DNA of 64,000 nucleotides. Source: Jaapia argillacea MUCL 33604 (taxonomy: Eukaryota; Basidiomycota; Agaricomycetes; Jaapiales; Jaapiaceae). Positions within the stretch are counted from its first letter, which is position 1. Each line of letters opens with the position of its first letter. Made by a program: the position numbers and the translations under genes. Under the pieces are notes generated by a model. The model saw only the letters and a list, made by a program, of their open reading frames with translations. It had not been told where the DNA came from and ran no database searches. The stretch spans positions 921,142 to 985,141 of the forward strand of contig KL197711.1 of NCBI GenBank assembly GCA_000697665.1, given 5' to 3'. Below are positions 1 to 13,400 of the stretch, piece by piece.

Positions 1-475
1 TAGTCTTAGACTCGGAGAATGCTTGATGACCACACTCGTGAGCAACGACCCAAAGACCAGTTGCAAACAGTCCAGTTCCGAAGCCATAGAATGCCCAGAG
101 TGCAAGACGAGCGAAGGGATAGAGGGCTGGATGACGGAGGTCCAATACCTCAGGAGTGATGAAGGTGTCGAGGAATGTTGCGGTTTTGTAGATTCCAGCA
201 ATGACGGCAACATCCATAAAGCTAACACGATCGCGAATCAGACGCGTCCGATGGCGGAAGAATGCTGGCCACACTCACATGTACAGCGAAGACCTAAACG
301 CTGACCGCTTGTGACAATGCGCACTTTACAGGAAGATGAGCCTCCAAAACCATATTATACTCTGGAAAGAAACGTACGGAATGGCCGACAACAAGTCCTT
401 GACGGTGAGGTCCGGCACCACAAATGTGTTTTGTTCGACGGTGGTGAAACCGACTTTTGAGGATACGGACGACAT
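1..475 (-). CDS. Delta-12 (omega-6) fatty acid desaturase, 5' part, cut by window edge
   Basis: Membrane desaturase that inserts the delta-12 double bond into oleoyl chains in the ER (family knowledge). Three exons are visible: 475-378, 323-279 and 221-1, with GT/AG borders that keep phase. The N-terminus starts MSSVSSKVGF and carries the family block TVKDLLSAIPAHCHKRSA across the first intron. Exon 3 has a hydrophobic stretch followed by the first histidine box, HECGH, in WVVAHECGHQAFSESK, typical of FAD2-type enzymes. The remaining histidine boxes lie outside the window. The ATG at 475 is chosen because it opens the conserved frame. Delta-12 specificity rather than delta-15 is inferred from overall resemblance. 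Confidence 0.88.
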
Positions 476-1159
476 GACCAGGTCTAACGTCTAATGAGAG
501 AAAGGCAGCCTGGAGATGGGGGGTGGAAGAGCCTGAGGAACACCGTCCTCACATTTCCGACTTTTTATTATGGGGTGACCTGTTCGGCCGTTTCCGTAAA
601 AAGGCCTTGGGGTTGTTCAAGGTGGCACGGTCGCTTGCCATTCCTTTTTCACAGCAACCTGTTATTCGGATTCTCGGATTCTCCGTCCTGGCTTGCTCAT
701 TTTCTCTCCGTCGTTCGACTTGCGATTTTCACAAGCTCTAGGCGCATACAGGCCACCCTTTCCCTCCCTTTTCACTCACCCCACCCTCACATTCTGATCT
801 ATCCTGCTTTCGGTATCCTGTCTTGGTCCCCGCTTTATTCGGAGCAGGTTCATCGCCACACTGGGGTTTGAAAGAGCCTATGTATCAGATATATCAATTG
901 GGGCGATACTATCGACTACCTTCAAGCTTCGCTCTATTCTCGGGCCCACCACACCACATTCTTCTGCGATGGTGGCCCCAGAACGGGGATTCAGATTCAG
1001 ATCGGGACCCTTCTTTTCGTCGTTGGGGTATAGCCTGTGCGATAACATAGATATGAACAATACATGCACGAGCGTCCGTGAAAGCGAAGAGAAAGACTAC
1101 AAAGCGAATCGCAACGAGACGGAAATGAAAGCGCTGTCCGCCACGGTAACCCCCTCAGG
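476..1159. other. Intergenic: desaturase upstream region
   Basis: Region between the desaturase start and the end of the upstream kinase gene, both on the minus strand. It is rich in C/T runs (for example 740-800) and holds short reading frames in several frames with no recognisable protein. It presumably carries the desaturase promoter. No clear TATA box was found. Confidence 0.4.
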
Positions 1160-3092
1160 CTACTGCAAATCCTTCAATCGCATCGCAACTCCCTCCAGAA
1201 ACGCCAGCCCATCCTTAGTCAACGTCCGTCCACTACTCCGATTCGTGATAGCCCCAAATTCAACAACCATCTTCGCCACCTCCCGATTATTCCTCGCAAC
1301 CCCAACATCTCTCTTCAACGCCCCAAGCTTATTCATTTTCACATGCCTCGGTTCGGGTGCTTCTTCTTCTCCATCACCACCCTGCTGATTTCCATTCGCA
1401 CTATTCCTGCCGTTTCGATTTCGGGACGTCCGTAGTGGTACGAGGAACACAGAAGGATCCGCCAGTTGTTTGTGCAGTGCGTCCAAGAACGAGAATCCTT
1501 CCTTTGTCAACGTCCGAGATGTGTGGGCTTTGAGAACTCCGACAAAGTCGGCCACTAGTCGAGCCAGTTCGCGGTTTTCAGCTGCTTTCAAAACATCCGC
1601 TGTTAACTCGAGCAATTGGCGAGCTTTGGGCAGTCGGTCGAACGCTGGGGGTCGCCGATCGCTGGCATCACTACTGCTGATAACAATGACTTCGTCGGCA
1701 GGTGGAGGTGTCTTCTTTGCTGTCTCGTCCTTGGCAGCGTCGTCCTTGGCAGCGTCGTCCTTGGCTTGACGTACAGCATCCTGGACGTTCTTTCGATCAC
1801 CAAGAACAGGCCGGGCATCGAGTCGCAGATTGGCAAGATCGTTGAGGACTTTCTCCATATTCTCTCCGTCCTGGTTTTGTCGGGGTCGAGGGGAGGCTGG
1901 AAGTGGTTGCGGCGTCAGCAGCCGTTGAGGCAGAACCGCCGGCCGTAGCTGCTGCTGGACGGGATGTCAAGAGATTACCCATCGGTGGGGGGCCTGAAGA
2001 ACTCACCACGCGAGGCTCTGGAGGTGGCCAGACAAACTCAGCGCTATTCGGGAAACCGTTCTCCACCGCGAGGGCTTTAAACTCATCAATCCAACGACCA
2101 TAATCTGGACATTCCGCAAACTGCAATCGTCGACAATACCTCAAGAATTCTTCGAATTCAGCAGGCATCCCTCGACAAAGATCTTCTGGTCGGGCAGCCT
2201 TCTTGGCTCGTTTCAGTTTTTCGTGAGCAGCATCGGTTTTGGGGACGCCGTTCCGAGTCCAAGGGAGTCCGCATGGTGTTAGCATATGTATGAACATCAA
2301 GGCAGCGGCCTCTAGGTCGTCACGACGAGATGGGACTGGAATGTCATAATATCATGAGACGCCGAGGGAGATGATCGCGAAATACTGACCCTTGCCCCGA
2401 CAATGAACAGCCACAGAACTGAACCAGTAATTCCCAATGAAATCGCGTTTTGCATTGCTGTCTGGTATGTGTCGTTTGGTATGTGGATCGATGTATCGTT
2501 TCGAAAAACCAAAGTCAATCATATAGATGACCTTCTCGAAAGGCGGCTGGCCAATTACACAGTTCCCGAGTTGGATATCTCGGTGTAGGACACCTCTGGA
2601 GTGCATGAATTCTAGTCTGGATATCTAGGGTGAAAGAAGGTAGGATCCAGATGAGTGGTGCAAGGTTCGATGGTGTTACTAACCACTTGGATCGCTATTG
2701 AGCAGACACTTCGGAGGTCCATCATCTGCTTCCCACTCTTCCTGAATAGGCTGTCCAAGCTAGCGCCGAGAAAGTCGATGACAAGGTAGTCCCATGGTCC
2801 TTCCACACCAGAAGCCCAGAGGGTCGGCATTCCTACGCCGCCTTGCAATGCTGGATAGATGTGTCGTTCATAGCGATTTGTAGGGCAGTCAGAGTCAATG
2901 GGTTGTATCTTCAGGGCCACCACTTGGTTGGTGTAGATGTTGGTTGCTCGAAATATAGATCCTAGGAAGTTCGTTGGACTTTCTGGATCGATGTACACGA
3001 TGTGACAACTCACCAGAGAACCCGGCACCAAGCGCCTCTCCTAGCAGCCAATTGCCGATCCGATGTGGAAAAACGGGCCATTTGTCAGACAT
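1160..3092 (-). CDS. Casein kinase 1-like protein kinase with repeated C-terminal domain
   Basis: Five exons (3092-3014, 2961-2684, 2624-2390, 2335-2007, 1870-1160) join in phase to about 543 residues. Kinase features of the CK1 family are visible: glycine-rich loop LGAGFSGSIFRA, VALKIQ lysine, catalytic loop HRDIQLGN, DFGFSKRY, and the CK1 signature RRDDLEA followed by LRYCRRLQF. In HRDIQLGN the usual lysine after HRD (HRDIKxxN) is glutamine, although the Asp and Asn are kept. After the kinase domain comes a low-complexity AKDDAAKDD repeat (15-bp DNA repeat near 1730-1765), then two related modules of about 55 residues. Each ends in a similar block (SRTLTKEGFSFLDAL and GRTLTKDGLAFLEGV). The last intron (2006-1871) is 136 nt, longer than its neighbours, so the C-terminal domain could belong to an alternative transcript. 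Activity as a kinase is inferred, not certain. Confidence 0.85.
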
Positions 3093-3625
3093 AGTGTGTT
3101 TTGTAGATTGGTCGGTAGGAACACGCGATATAGGATGTCCAGCAGAATTTGATGGAGCACAGATTTGTTGGATATAATAGTTGGGCAAGAATAGAGGCTT
3201 CAGAGCATGTACAGCAGGGTAGGCGCAGGAGGATATCGCAACAGAATTGAGAGCGAAAGTGCAGACTGAAGTGTGTTTACGAAACGAGGTTCATGTTCGA
3301 GCGCAAGGCACGTTCACGCGTTTGCCTCACGATCACGTGTTTGACAGGATCTATCACATGATCGTATCGCGTTTGTAGCCTGGAGACAACTTAGCTGGAA
3401 GAAAAACAAACAAGGAATTCGAAGCACGATACTGTCCAGTACCGAACATGACTTTCATTGAATTCGTGAGGTCTTGAGGCCATGGGCCTCGTCTAACCGC
3501 AAAGCTCTAGGGTCGTCGTTATGCAAAGGATTTTAAGTACACCAGTAAGTACAGATCAAAGTCCACTCATATTGTACAACAGGGATGCGATTCCAAGCCT
3601 CTATAATATGGGGAACGAGAGCGGT
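3093..3625. other. Intergenic, kinase upstream / PDC downstream
   Basis: About 530 bases between the start of the CK1-like gene and the stop of pyruvate decarboxylase. No convincing reading frame. It should hold the CK1-like promoter and the 3' UTR of the PDC gene. Confidence 0.4.
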
Positions 3626-6094
<2,469 letters not shown>

Positions 6095-6160
6095 TGTATG
6101 TGATAAAACTAGTAGAACGTCTGCGATTTGGTGAGGCTCAACGTCAAGATGTAGACTGAT

Positions 6161-6167
6161 TTTATAC
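6161..6167 (-). promoter_or_regulatory. TATA box of pyruvate decarboxylase
   Basis: TATAAAA on the minus strand, 67-73 bases before the ATG at 6094. A strong TATA box suits a highly expressed glycolytic/fermentative gene. Confidence 0.6.
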
Positions 6168-7799
6168 CTTTCTGAATCTAAAGATTCCGCTCAAGCACGG
6201 TCTTCGTGTCCTTGGGAGGAGGGATACAGCGGTATAGCTAGGCAGGTCTCGATCGATCATGGGTGATGACGCAGTGCTATCAGCGGTTCTGGATGATAAA
6301 AGGTCGTCCACAGTCTGGGTCTGACCTATAAAAAGTGTCTCAAAGGGTATCCACTGGCCTCCGCCAACCAGTAGTAAACGAGTGCGCATGCTATCCATCT
6401 CGGAAAATCCAAAGAATTTTTAGCAGGTGGAAGTCGGAGAAATATGACTGGTAAGTCCAACGCGGCCTCGCATTGTGAAGGCCGTGTACCCGCCTGTTTG
6501 TCAGAATAATATCGAATTGTCTGGCCATCCATCCGACGAATGCAATCTCTTGCAATCTTACCGCGTCCGTTGCCGCCTTGAAGCCGCAAAATGAACTGTG
6601 TTTGCAATACGAGAAGCACAAAGGGCTTCAAGAATCCAAGGTGATTTCACAAGTCTTTATACGGGTCGTGTTTGCACAGCGCCTGCTGACCACCAGGTGA
6701 CGTCCTTTGCTGAAAGGTTGCGCGTTCTGCCAGAGTCTACAAGCAAAGATCTGGCAGATATCACCGACTCCCAGTGGAAGATTTCGGCTGTTGCGCCTGG
6801 CGCGGTGGACTGCCACTCCCGCACCGCACATGTCTGCGGCCACATCGACAGCACCAGATAAATTTGATAAAGCGGCAGGTGCCAAGTGACGTTATCGACA
6901 TGCACAGGCGTTGTTATCTGACTTGGGCGAATCTGACGACGGTTGCTCTGGTTGTCTACAACACAACCACAGGCACCCACCCTGACGCTCGTTGACTTGA
7001 TATCCCCAACGGGTATCAGTCATTGAAGGCCCATCAAGTCTCCTTTCTCCTCAGAACCACGCCCTGTTTGCGATGACCAGGTTTCGACCAGCGCGAACTT
7101 CACCGTTACTTATTCCCGTATCCGACATCCGCCAACCCAACAATCAATCTTGACTCGGCGATGGAATCGACCATCATCGCCGCGCCTTGTCGTTCAAAGA
7201 AAGCCTCAACCTGGCCTCGTCTCCTTCGTTTTCCAGGAATCACAAAGACATTAATCGGATGTGAGGACGCCTTTACGACGCCTGCAAGTGAAGAATTGGG
7301 GGTTGTTCCAGAGTGCAGACCGTTGAGATTTGCATCTCGGCGTGATTGTCGTGCAAGCCGCTGTTTCACACATACTTTGTTGTCTGGACAATAATGAAGT
7401 GATGTTTGAGACGCCGGTGTATCCGCAGATTGACGGCTGCACAGGAGATAACGGAACATGTTACCAAAGTCAGTGTTTCCGGTGGGATACATCACAATGC
7501 CCAGATATACGATAACGACATTTTACATCAAGATGAGAGAAAACAAGCAAGGACTAGAGCGCACCGGCGCGAAGGATAACATCGAAAGTCCAGGTCAACT
7601 GTTAATATTCGCACGGCGCGGCGACTTACGACTAATGATACAGAGACAGCAGGGTACGCAGAACAAACGTGTAGATACAAAACTCATGGCGGAAGGGTAG
7701 ATACAATACCAGCTGAAACGATCGACGTTGGTAAGGAGACAGTTCGATAATGGATAGCGAGGTACTCACTGAAACAAGGGAAACAAAGTACCGTCGAGC
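6168..7799. other. Long intergenic region upstream of PDC
   Basis: About 1.6 kb with no gene I can support. Frames of up to about 130 codons exist on both strands (for example 7106-7495 minus), but they overlap each other and show no domain or codon pattern. It follows the 3' end of the F-box gene and precedes the PDC promoter, so upstream regulatory sequence is the simplest reading. Confidence 0.35.
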
Positions 7800-9275
7800 T
7801 CAACTCGTCCGCAAGCGAGATCCAAGGACTTTACCCAGAGCACGTCCATGATGGTGTCGGAAATCCTGGCATCCGACAATCACTACTCGGTTCAAACTAG
7901 CGAATCCATCATGCCTATCCTTGCGCCCCGAAAATGTGACACGTTCCTGTAAAGCTTCGACCACAGCATCTCCCGATAACCTCTGGCAATTGTACAGCTC
8001 CAACTCCTGCAGCTGGGGAAGGCGCAGAGTCTTCGAATCCACATCCTCGCCATCACTATCAGCTGGCTCCTTTTTTGGGTAAGGGGCGAGGAGGTCGATG
8101 ACTTTGTCCGACATGTCCGACGCGACAATACGGAAAACTCTAAGTGAAGTCAACCTATTGAAGCACCAAATGAAATCCTTGGTTCTCATGTCGGCGTAGT
8201 CCATCTGGAGGAGGTTCAGCGGTGGGTTGCACCTCTTGATAAGGCTTCGCAAACCCATCCCCGTCGCATGATCACTCCATGGCGACTGAGAAAAGTCATG
8301 CGCCTCATCCTCGCTGTCTCCCGACTCAGAAAACGTCTCGGGATTGATCCGGAAGTCGACATTGAGATGCTCGAGGTAAAGCTGCTTCAGGGAAGGTGCA
8401 TGAAGGTGGGAGAGGATGAGACGAGTAGAGCATGTGCTCTTGAGTTGGAGGACTCGAAGCTGGGGAAGGAAGACCATCGGTGCATCGTTTTCCAAACGCT
8501 CAGTCTCCTGTGCCCAACTCTCAATGTTGAGAGACTGCAGCTCCGGGAAGGCGGTCAAGAAGGTGAGCAACTCGAGAGGATGAGTTGCGAGGTCCAGGGT
8601 GATCTCGTGAAATATGAGGGTGTCGATAGGGACAGGAGCAATGAGGTGAGGCTGTGGGAGGGCTGTCACCGTTACGTGCATGACGAGGCTTCCGCCCCAT
8701 TCGCGAAGGGTGGGTGTAGTCGGAGGATTGATGGAAGATTCGTCTGTCTCGTCATCTTCTACTGTAACTTCCACTTGATTAACACAGTGTGGCATGAACC
8801 TTTCCATTCCCTCGAACAGCAGAGGGATACTGATATCCTCCTCCCATTTCCCCCTAATCTTGCACGTCCTCCATCTCTTCACATGCTGAAAGAAAGGCGC
8901 GAGGAGAGGTAGCAAGTTATTTCCACTCTCGATGTTGACTTCAACATCAAATGCCAGGGGGTCCGACCGTATTACCCATAGCTCTGCTTGCTTCCGGAGC
9001 GATTCGACCGAACGAGAAGATTCGTCCAGCGAGATTCGCTGCCAGATACAGGGCCATGAGGAGACAACGTCTCGCCAGTACTTGCAGACACGCGAGAGGG
9101 TAATCGGAGCAATGTCAGCTTCGGCTGCATATACTTCGAACGCCTGTGCGAGGATTTCTGGTGGGAGTTGTTCTATGAATGGATGGACGGCGAGGTCGGT
9201 CTTCGGTACGGACAGAGTATCTGCCTCATCGGTGTCAGGATTGCGGTCGGTCGATGCGAGTCTTGTTTGACCCAT
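7800..9275 (-). CDS. F-box protein, single exon
   Basis: A 491-residue intronless frame. Residues about 33-83 form an F-box (IEQLPPEILAQAF, then SRVCKYWRDVVSSWPCIWQ), the module that binds Skp1 in SCF ubiquitin ligases. The rest has spaced leucine-rich segments (for example LPQLRVLQLKST, LPQLQELELYNCQRL) like the irregular LRRs of the large Agaricomycete F-box family, which present substrates for ubiquitination. An acidic patch (PADSDGEDVDS) interrupts the C-terminal repeats. The start ATG at 9275 is the first in frame and lies 284 bases from the divergent eS19 start. Substrate unknown. Confidence 0.88.
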   Translation of the reverse strand: MGQTRLASTDRNPDTDEADTLSVPKTDLAVHPFIEQLPPEILAQAFEVYAAEADIAPITLSRVCKYWRDVVSSWPCIWQRISLDESSRSVESLRKQAELWVIRSDPLAFDVEVNIESGNNLLPLLAPFFQHVKRWRTCKIRGKWEEDISIPLLFEGMERFMPHCVNQVEVTVEDDETDESSINPPTTPTLREWGGSLVMHVTVTALPQPHLIAPVPIDTLIFHEITLDLATHPLELLTFLTAFPELQSLNIESWAQETERLENDAPMVFLPQLRVLQLKSTCSTRLILSHLHAPSLKQLYLEHLNVDFRINPETFSESGDSEDEAHDFSQSPWSDHATGMGLRSLIKRCNPPLNLLQMDYADMRTKDFIWCFNRLTSLRVFRIVASDMSDKVIDLLAPYPKKEPADSDGEDVDSKTLRLPQLQELELYNCQRLSGDAVVEALQERVTFSGRKDRHDGFASLNRVVIVGCQDFRHHHGRALGKVLGSRLRTS

Positions 9276-9559
9276 ATTGCGGGGAATGGAGAAAGTAGGG
9301 TCAAAGTTGGATCAAAGCCTCAGCGCCATGCCGCCACGGGGGGCGAGGACAAGCCTCGTGATCCGATGGACTCGGTGGACCTCAGTTCACAGAATTGGTC
9401 CATGGACTTACAGACTCCTACAGTACTCGGATTAGGCTGACATAAGCCAGAACTGCACAGAAAGTGGCCTCCCGCAAACCTTATTTACTTGATCAACACC
9501 GTTCTCGACGCGCTCGCCGTTCTCGCCGTAAATTCAAGGTAATCCATCCCATACTCAAC

Positions 9560-10140
9560 ATGCCCGGTGTACGAGACGTCAGGTATGTCCACCGCTATTC
9601 TCCAGCTTTACATCCTCAATTAATGCTGCCTCAGCGCGGAGGATTTCATCTCTGCCTATGCTTCCCACCTGAAGCGATCAGGAAAGCTCGAGGTCCCTGT
9701 CTGGGTAGACATCGTCAAAACTGGCTCATTCAAGGAGCTCGCACCCTATGACCCTGATTGGTACTACGTACGGGCAGGTTCGCTCTCCTTTTCTTCGTTT
9801 CTAGCATTTGCGAGAATGCTGATGTCGGATCCCAGCGGCCGTTGCACGACACATCTACCTACGCAAAGATGTCGGTATCGGTGCACTGACAAAACTCCAC
9901 GGTGGTCGCCACGGGCGAGGCAACCGCCCCTCCCACCACGCCGATTGCTCCGCTTCCGTCCAACGCAAAGTGTGCCAGTCCCTCGAGAAGATCGGTGTTT
10001 TGGAGCAGACTGATAATGGTGGACGGAGAATCAGCCAAGATGGCATGCGGGATTTGGACCGGATTGCCACCGCTGTTGTCGAGGCTGCGAAGGAGGACGA
10101 GGAGGATGAGGAGGAAGAGGAAGAGGAGGAGGAAGAGTAA
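9560..10140 (+). CDS. RPS19: 40S ribosomal protein eS19
   Basis: Structural protein of the small ribosomal subunit, needed for maturation of the 18S rRNA 3' side (family knowledge). Three exons (9560-9582, 9635-9777, 9836-10140) give 156 residues. The conserved order is seen: [88 protein letters not shown] and [15 protein letters not shown]. The protein ends in a long acidic run of Glu/Asp coded by a purine-rich GAG/GAA tract, longer than in yeast. The very short first exon (23 nt) is typical of ribosomal protein genes. It is divergent from the F-box gene, so the 284-bp gap must hold both promoters. Confidence 0.95.
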
Positions 10141-10474
10141 ATCTCTTGTTTGCCAACCATCCACTTGACTATTGGGCAGATTGATATCGCATGCTTCACC
10201 ATTATCTCTACACGGTATGAACCATGCATCCCCCAAAATATGGCTTACTTGCTCTTGGTTGTTTGTTCTGCCCTCCTCCATCTCAAGAACGTGGGCTCCA
10301 ATGTTTGTGGGTTGGAATACAATGGTCATACAACAAACTATCATGCCGCACAACGGCCTATTAACCACAGGTATTATCTACAAAGGGGGGATAAGTCTAC
10401 CGGTACAAAACAAGTCTGCAACTTCATCACGAGGCAAGCCGTCATTCCGTTCACGATGAGGGCAACACGACCCG

Positions 10475-13400
10475 TCATTTGGTGTATATCTGGGCGAAAA
10501 TGGCATTTGGGCAAGGGGAAGTTGGCCGCTCCTTCTGTTCTTTCTGTTCCTTCTGTTCTTTCTGTTCCTTCTGTTCCTTCTGTTCCTTCTGTTCCTTCTG
10601 GAAGGACTGACTCCTCGCCGCTGCTCGAGGGAGGTACGTGTAGATTGAGTATATCGCGGAGTCCACGCCGTTCTCCTGCAACCATCGTGAGAACGACTGG
10701 AGGACGAGAGCAGAGGCAAAACACTCACCAATCGGATGCGGTCTCCAACGCGAACAGCCTTCTCTTTCATAACCCTGGAGTAAAAGATTGGTGACAACCA
10801 ATGAGATGAAGATGCAAGGGAACTTACCGATCTGTCGTGGCTTTTTTCAACGCCTCTGCGAGCTCACTCGAACGGAGACTAGGCACTCGCATGCCTGCCT
10901 GGACAATAGACGGGTGTTAGGAAATGCATCATAAAAGAGATCGATTGGTCGTACCCCAAGTTTCTGCACCCTGGAAGCCCAGAAAAATTGATCGCTACGA
11001 ATCGTACGAATGATGAGTTGAACTCGCAGAAAAACTGAACAATAGAGACGACATACCCAAACCAAGGCTTGATCAAAGTGGGAATGCCAGCTTCGTCACG
11101 GTTACAGATCAGTCAAGGGCAACGAAGGAGAGAATGAAACACGCTACCTCTAAGACTGGCGCCCGTAGTTCCAGCTCCTCCATGGTGGAGGGCCGCGTCA
11201 ATTCGTGGAAATAGCCAACTACATCAACGAGGTGAATCGGAGCCACAAACGATATCCAGCAACCGACTCACTCGTGAGGAATTTTTTCCACCTGAGAGAG
11301 ACTGTTGAATGAATCTTGAACACACAACAGGCAAGACACGGCGACATACCATGTAACACTCCTCTGGTATCTCAGGCTCAAGTTCTTCTGGTTTACTCAT
11401 CCTCGCGGACCATCCTTTCGAGATGATCGCCCGGACATCACCTAACATAGCCAGCATAAGTCTGCGCCAGATCGACAAAAAGTGACATGACGCACTCAGC
11501 AAGACGGCCTTGATGATCTTCTTTGTGATGGCTTGGGGATTGGGAACGGTGATGCTGCCAAATCCAATGTAGACGATAGGTTTCCCATCGGTGCGCGCCT
11601 TCTCCATCCATTTGATAAGGGTGGGAGGGGCACTCCATCCTATGTCTGGGTTATCGAGGAACCAACTGCATTAAAGACTTAAGGGCTGGTCAGGGAACAG
11701 CACGGACCACCACTCACTAGCCCGACACGATCGTTGTATCACTCCAATCGAGAGGTTTAGGTACAACAGCCTGTGGCGGACTATTCAAAACAATACCGTG
11801 GTTGACTGTGGACACTTGCTCACCGCCGAAAAGTTGTAGATGAAGGGTATTTTGGATTGAGGTGTGTGTCCCATCTCGATGTTTTCGAGCTTCAGATGCT
11901 CCCGTCGCCATCGATTGACTTGTGAGGCGGTAGCACGCCAGAGAACGTTGTCGAATAGGACATAACTATACAAAATCATGTCAGTGATTCAAATGGTCAA
12001 TCCATCGCACCACTCACGAAGCACGATTGAAGTTGGGAGACTCGACTGGAGGACTCAAAAACGCGTGCGGAAACGCCGCCGTCCTAAGATGGAGATCAGC
12101 CTCTGTCGTTGACTGTGAAGAGCATGTGATACGCACTTTGTCCAGGGCATTGTGAACGTCCGGAAGTACGGAATGCCTGCATCCGTGGTAAGGGTACGTC
12201 TGCGTGAATTATTCAAGTGGGTACTAACCCAGTGCTTCCGAAATATGCACGCCAGCCATGGCAGAGGGGCTCTCCAGGAGAACGTCTGCATCCTTGCACT
12301 GCTCCCAAGCATCGACGAGAACTGAAAAGTGAGTGGGCCAGAGAAGTATGAACAAAAGGCGTGGTGCGCACGTTCATCGAGCCATCCACGGAACTACAGA
12401 AGGTGGCGACGCCGTCAGCATAGGAGGACGAATCATTCGAAAGCACGGGCTCACATTGGCTAAACTCTCCTTAAAGAACTGAGGCGAAAACATCTACATT
12501 GCATGACGTCAAAAGACGTTTACAATACTCAAGGCAATTGATCATCACCTTGTTTTCAACACTCAGCTTCATGAGCGCCCCTGGATCTCCACCAGCTGTG
12601 CGATGCGCAAGTCCAAATCCTTCGATCCATCCTTTGTACTCTTCATGTGTGACGACAGTGACGCGATGTCCTTCCCTTTGCAGACCTAAGCCAAGTGCGA
12701 TGTACGGCTGAACATCGCCACGAGACCCAATGGTGAGGCAAACGAAATGCTTCGAAGCAAGATATCCTAGGCTTCGCTGGGGAAGGTTTATGGCCTTGGG
12801 TAGACACAGCCGCTCGTTCGGTGCCAGGGAAACATGTCGACGGAGCGCGTTCGGTGTGGTCCGGGACAATGGGGCAAGAACTGAAGAGGCGCTCCTACTC
12901 GAGGACTTCGATTGTGTTCTAGAGTCGGAGGATGGTGTCGACGGTGGTGAATCAAATAGAATCTTTGATCGACTCTGCACAGCAGCATTAACCCGCCTCA
13001 CCACTTCATCTCTGGTGTCTTTTGATCGGAAGTCAAACTTGAGATCGGAGTGGCCTTCAACTTCCAAAATCATGGACCACTTTCCCAATAGCAAGGTCGT
13101 CAACGGCTGTGCGGCGCGCACCGTCTGAATGGGAAGGCGATATCTCATGTCGTGGCACGTAAAAGATTTGCTCCAAAACCCGACGTGATGAGCAGTGAGA
13201 ACAAAGTAGCCAGAAGCACAAACACTGCGGTAAATGCGTGCTCTGACGACTATCAGACACAAATTTGATCAGCTGGAATCAAAGGACGGGGAAGGAATTT
13301 GGACTTACGCCATAGTTCCTCGTCTGGCTGGAGTCCCAACGCATCACGTACCGCTTGCTCCTTGCTGTTCTGAACTGCCAACGGGTCGCCGTTGCTCTTT

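Noticed and set aside
6326-6631. 101-codon minus-strand frame upstream of PDC
   Set aside because: Overlaps another frame on the same strand, with no recognisable motif or intron borders.
8268-8912. 214-codon frame on the plus strand opposite the F-box gene
   Set aside because: It is the antisense of a solid coding frame, its start is arbitrary and it shows no domain.
10150-10794. 214-codon plus-strand frame downstream of eS19
   Set aside because: It runs through the 9-bp repeat and the antisense of the Atg26-like gene, so the repeat keeps it open by chance.
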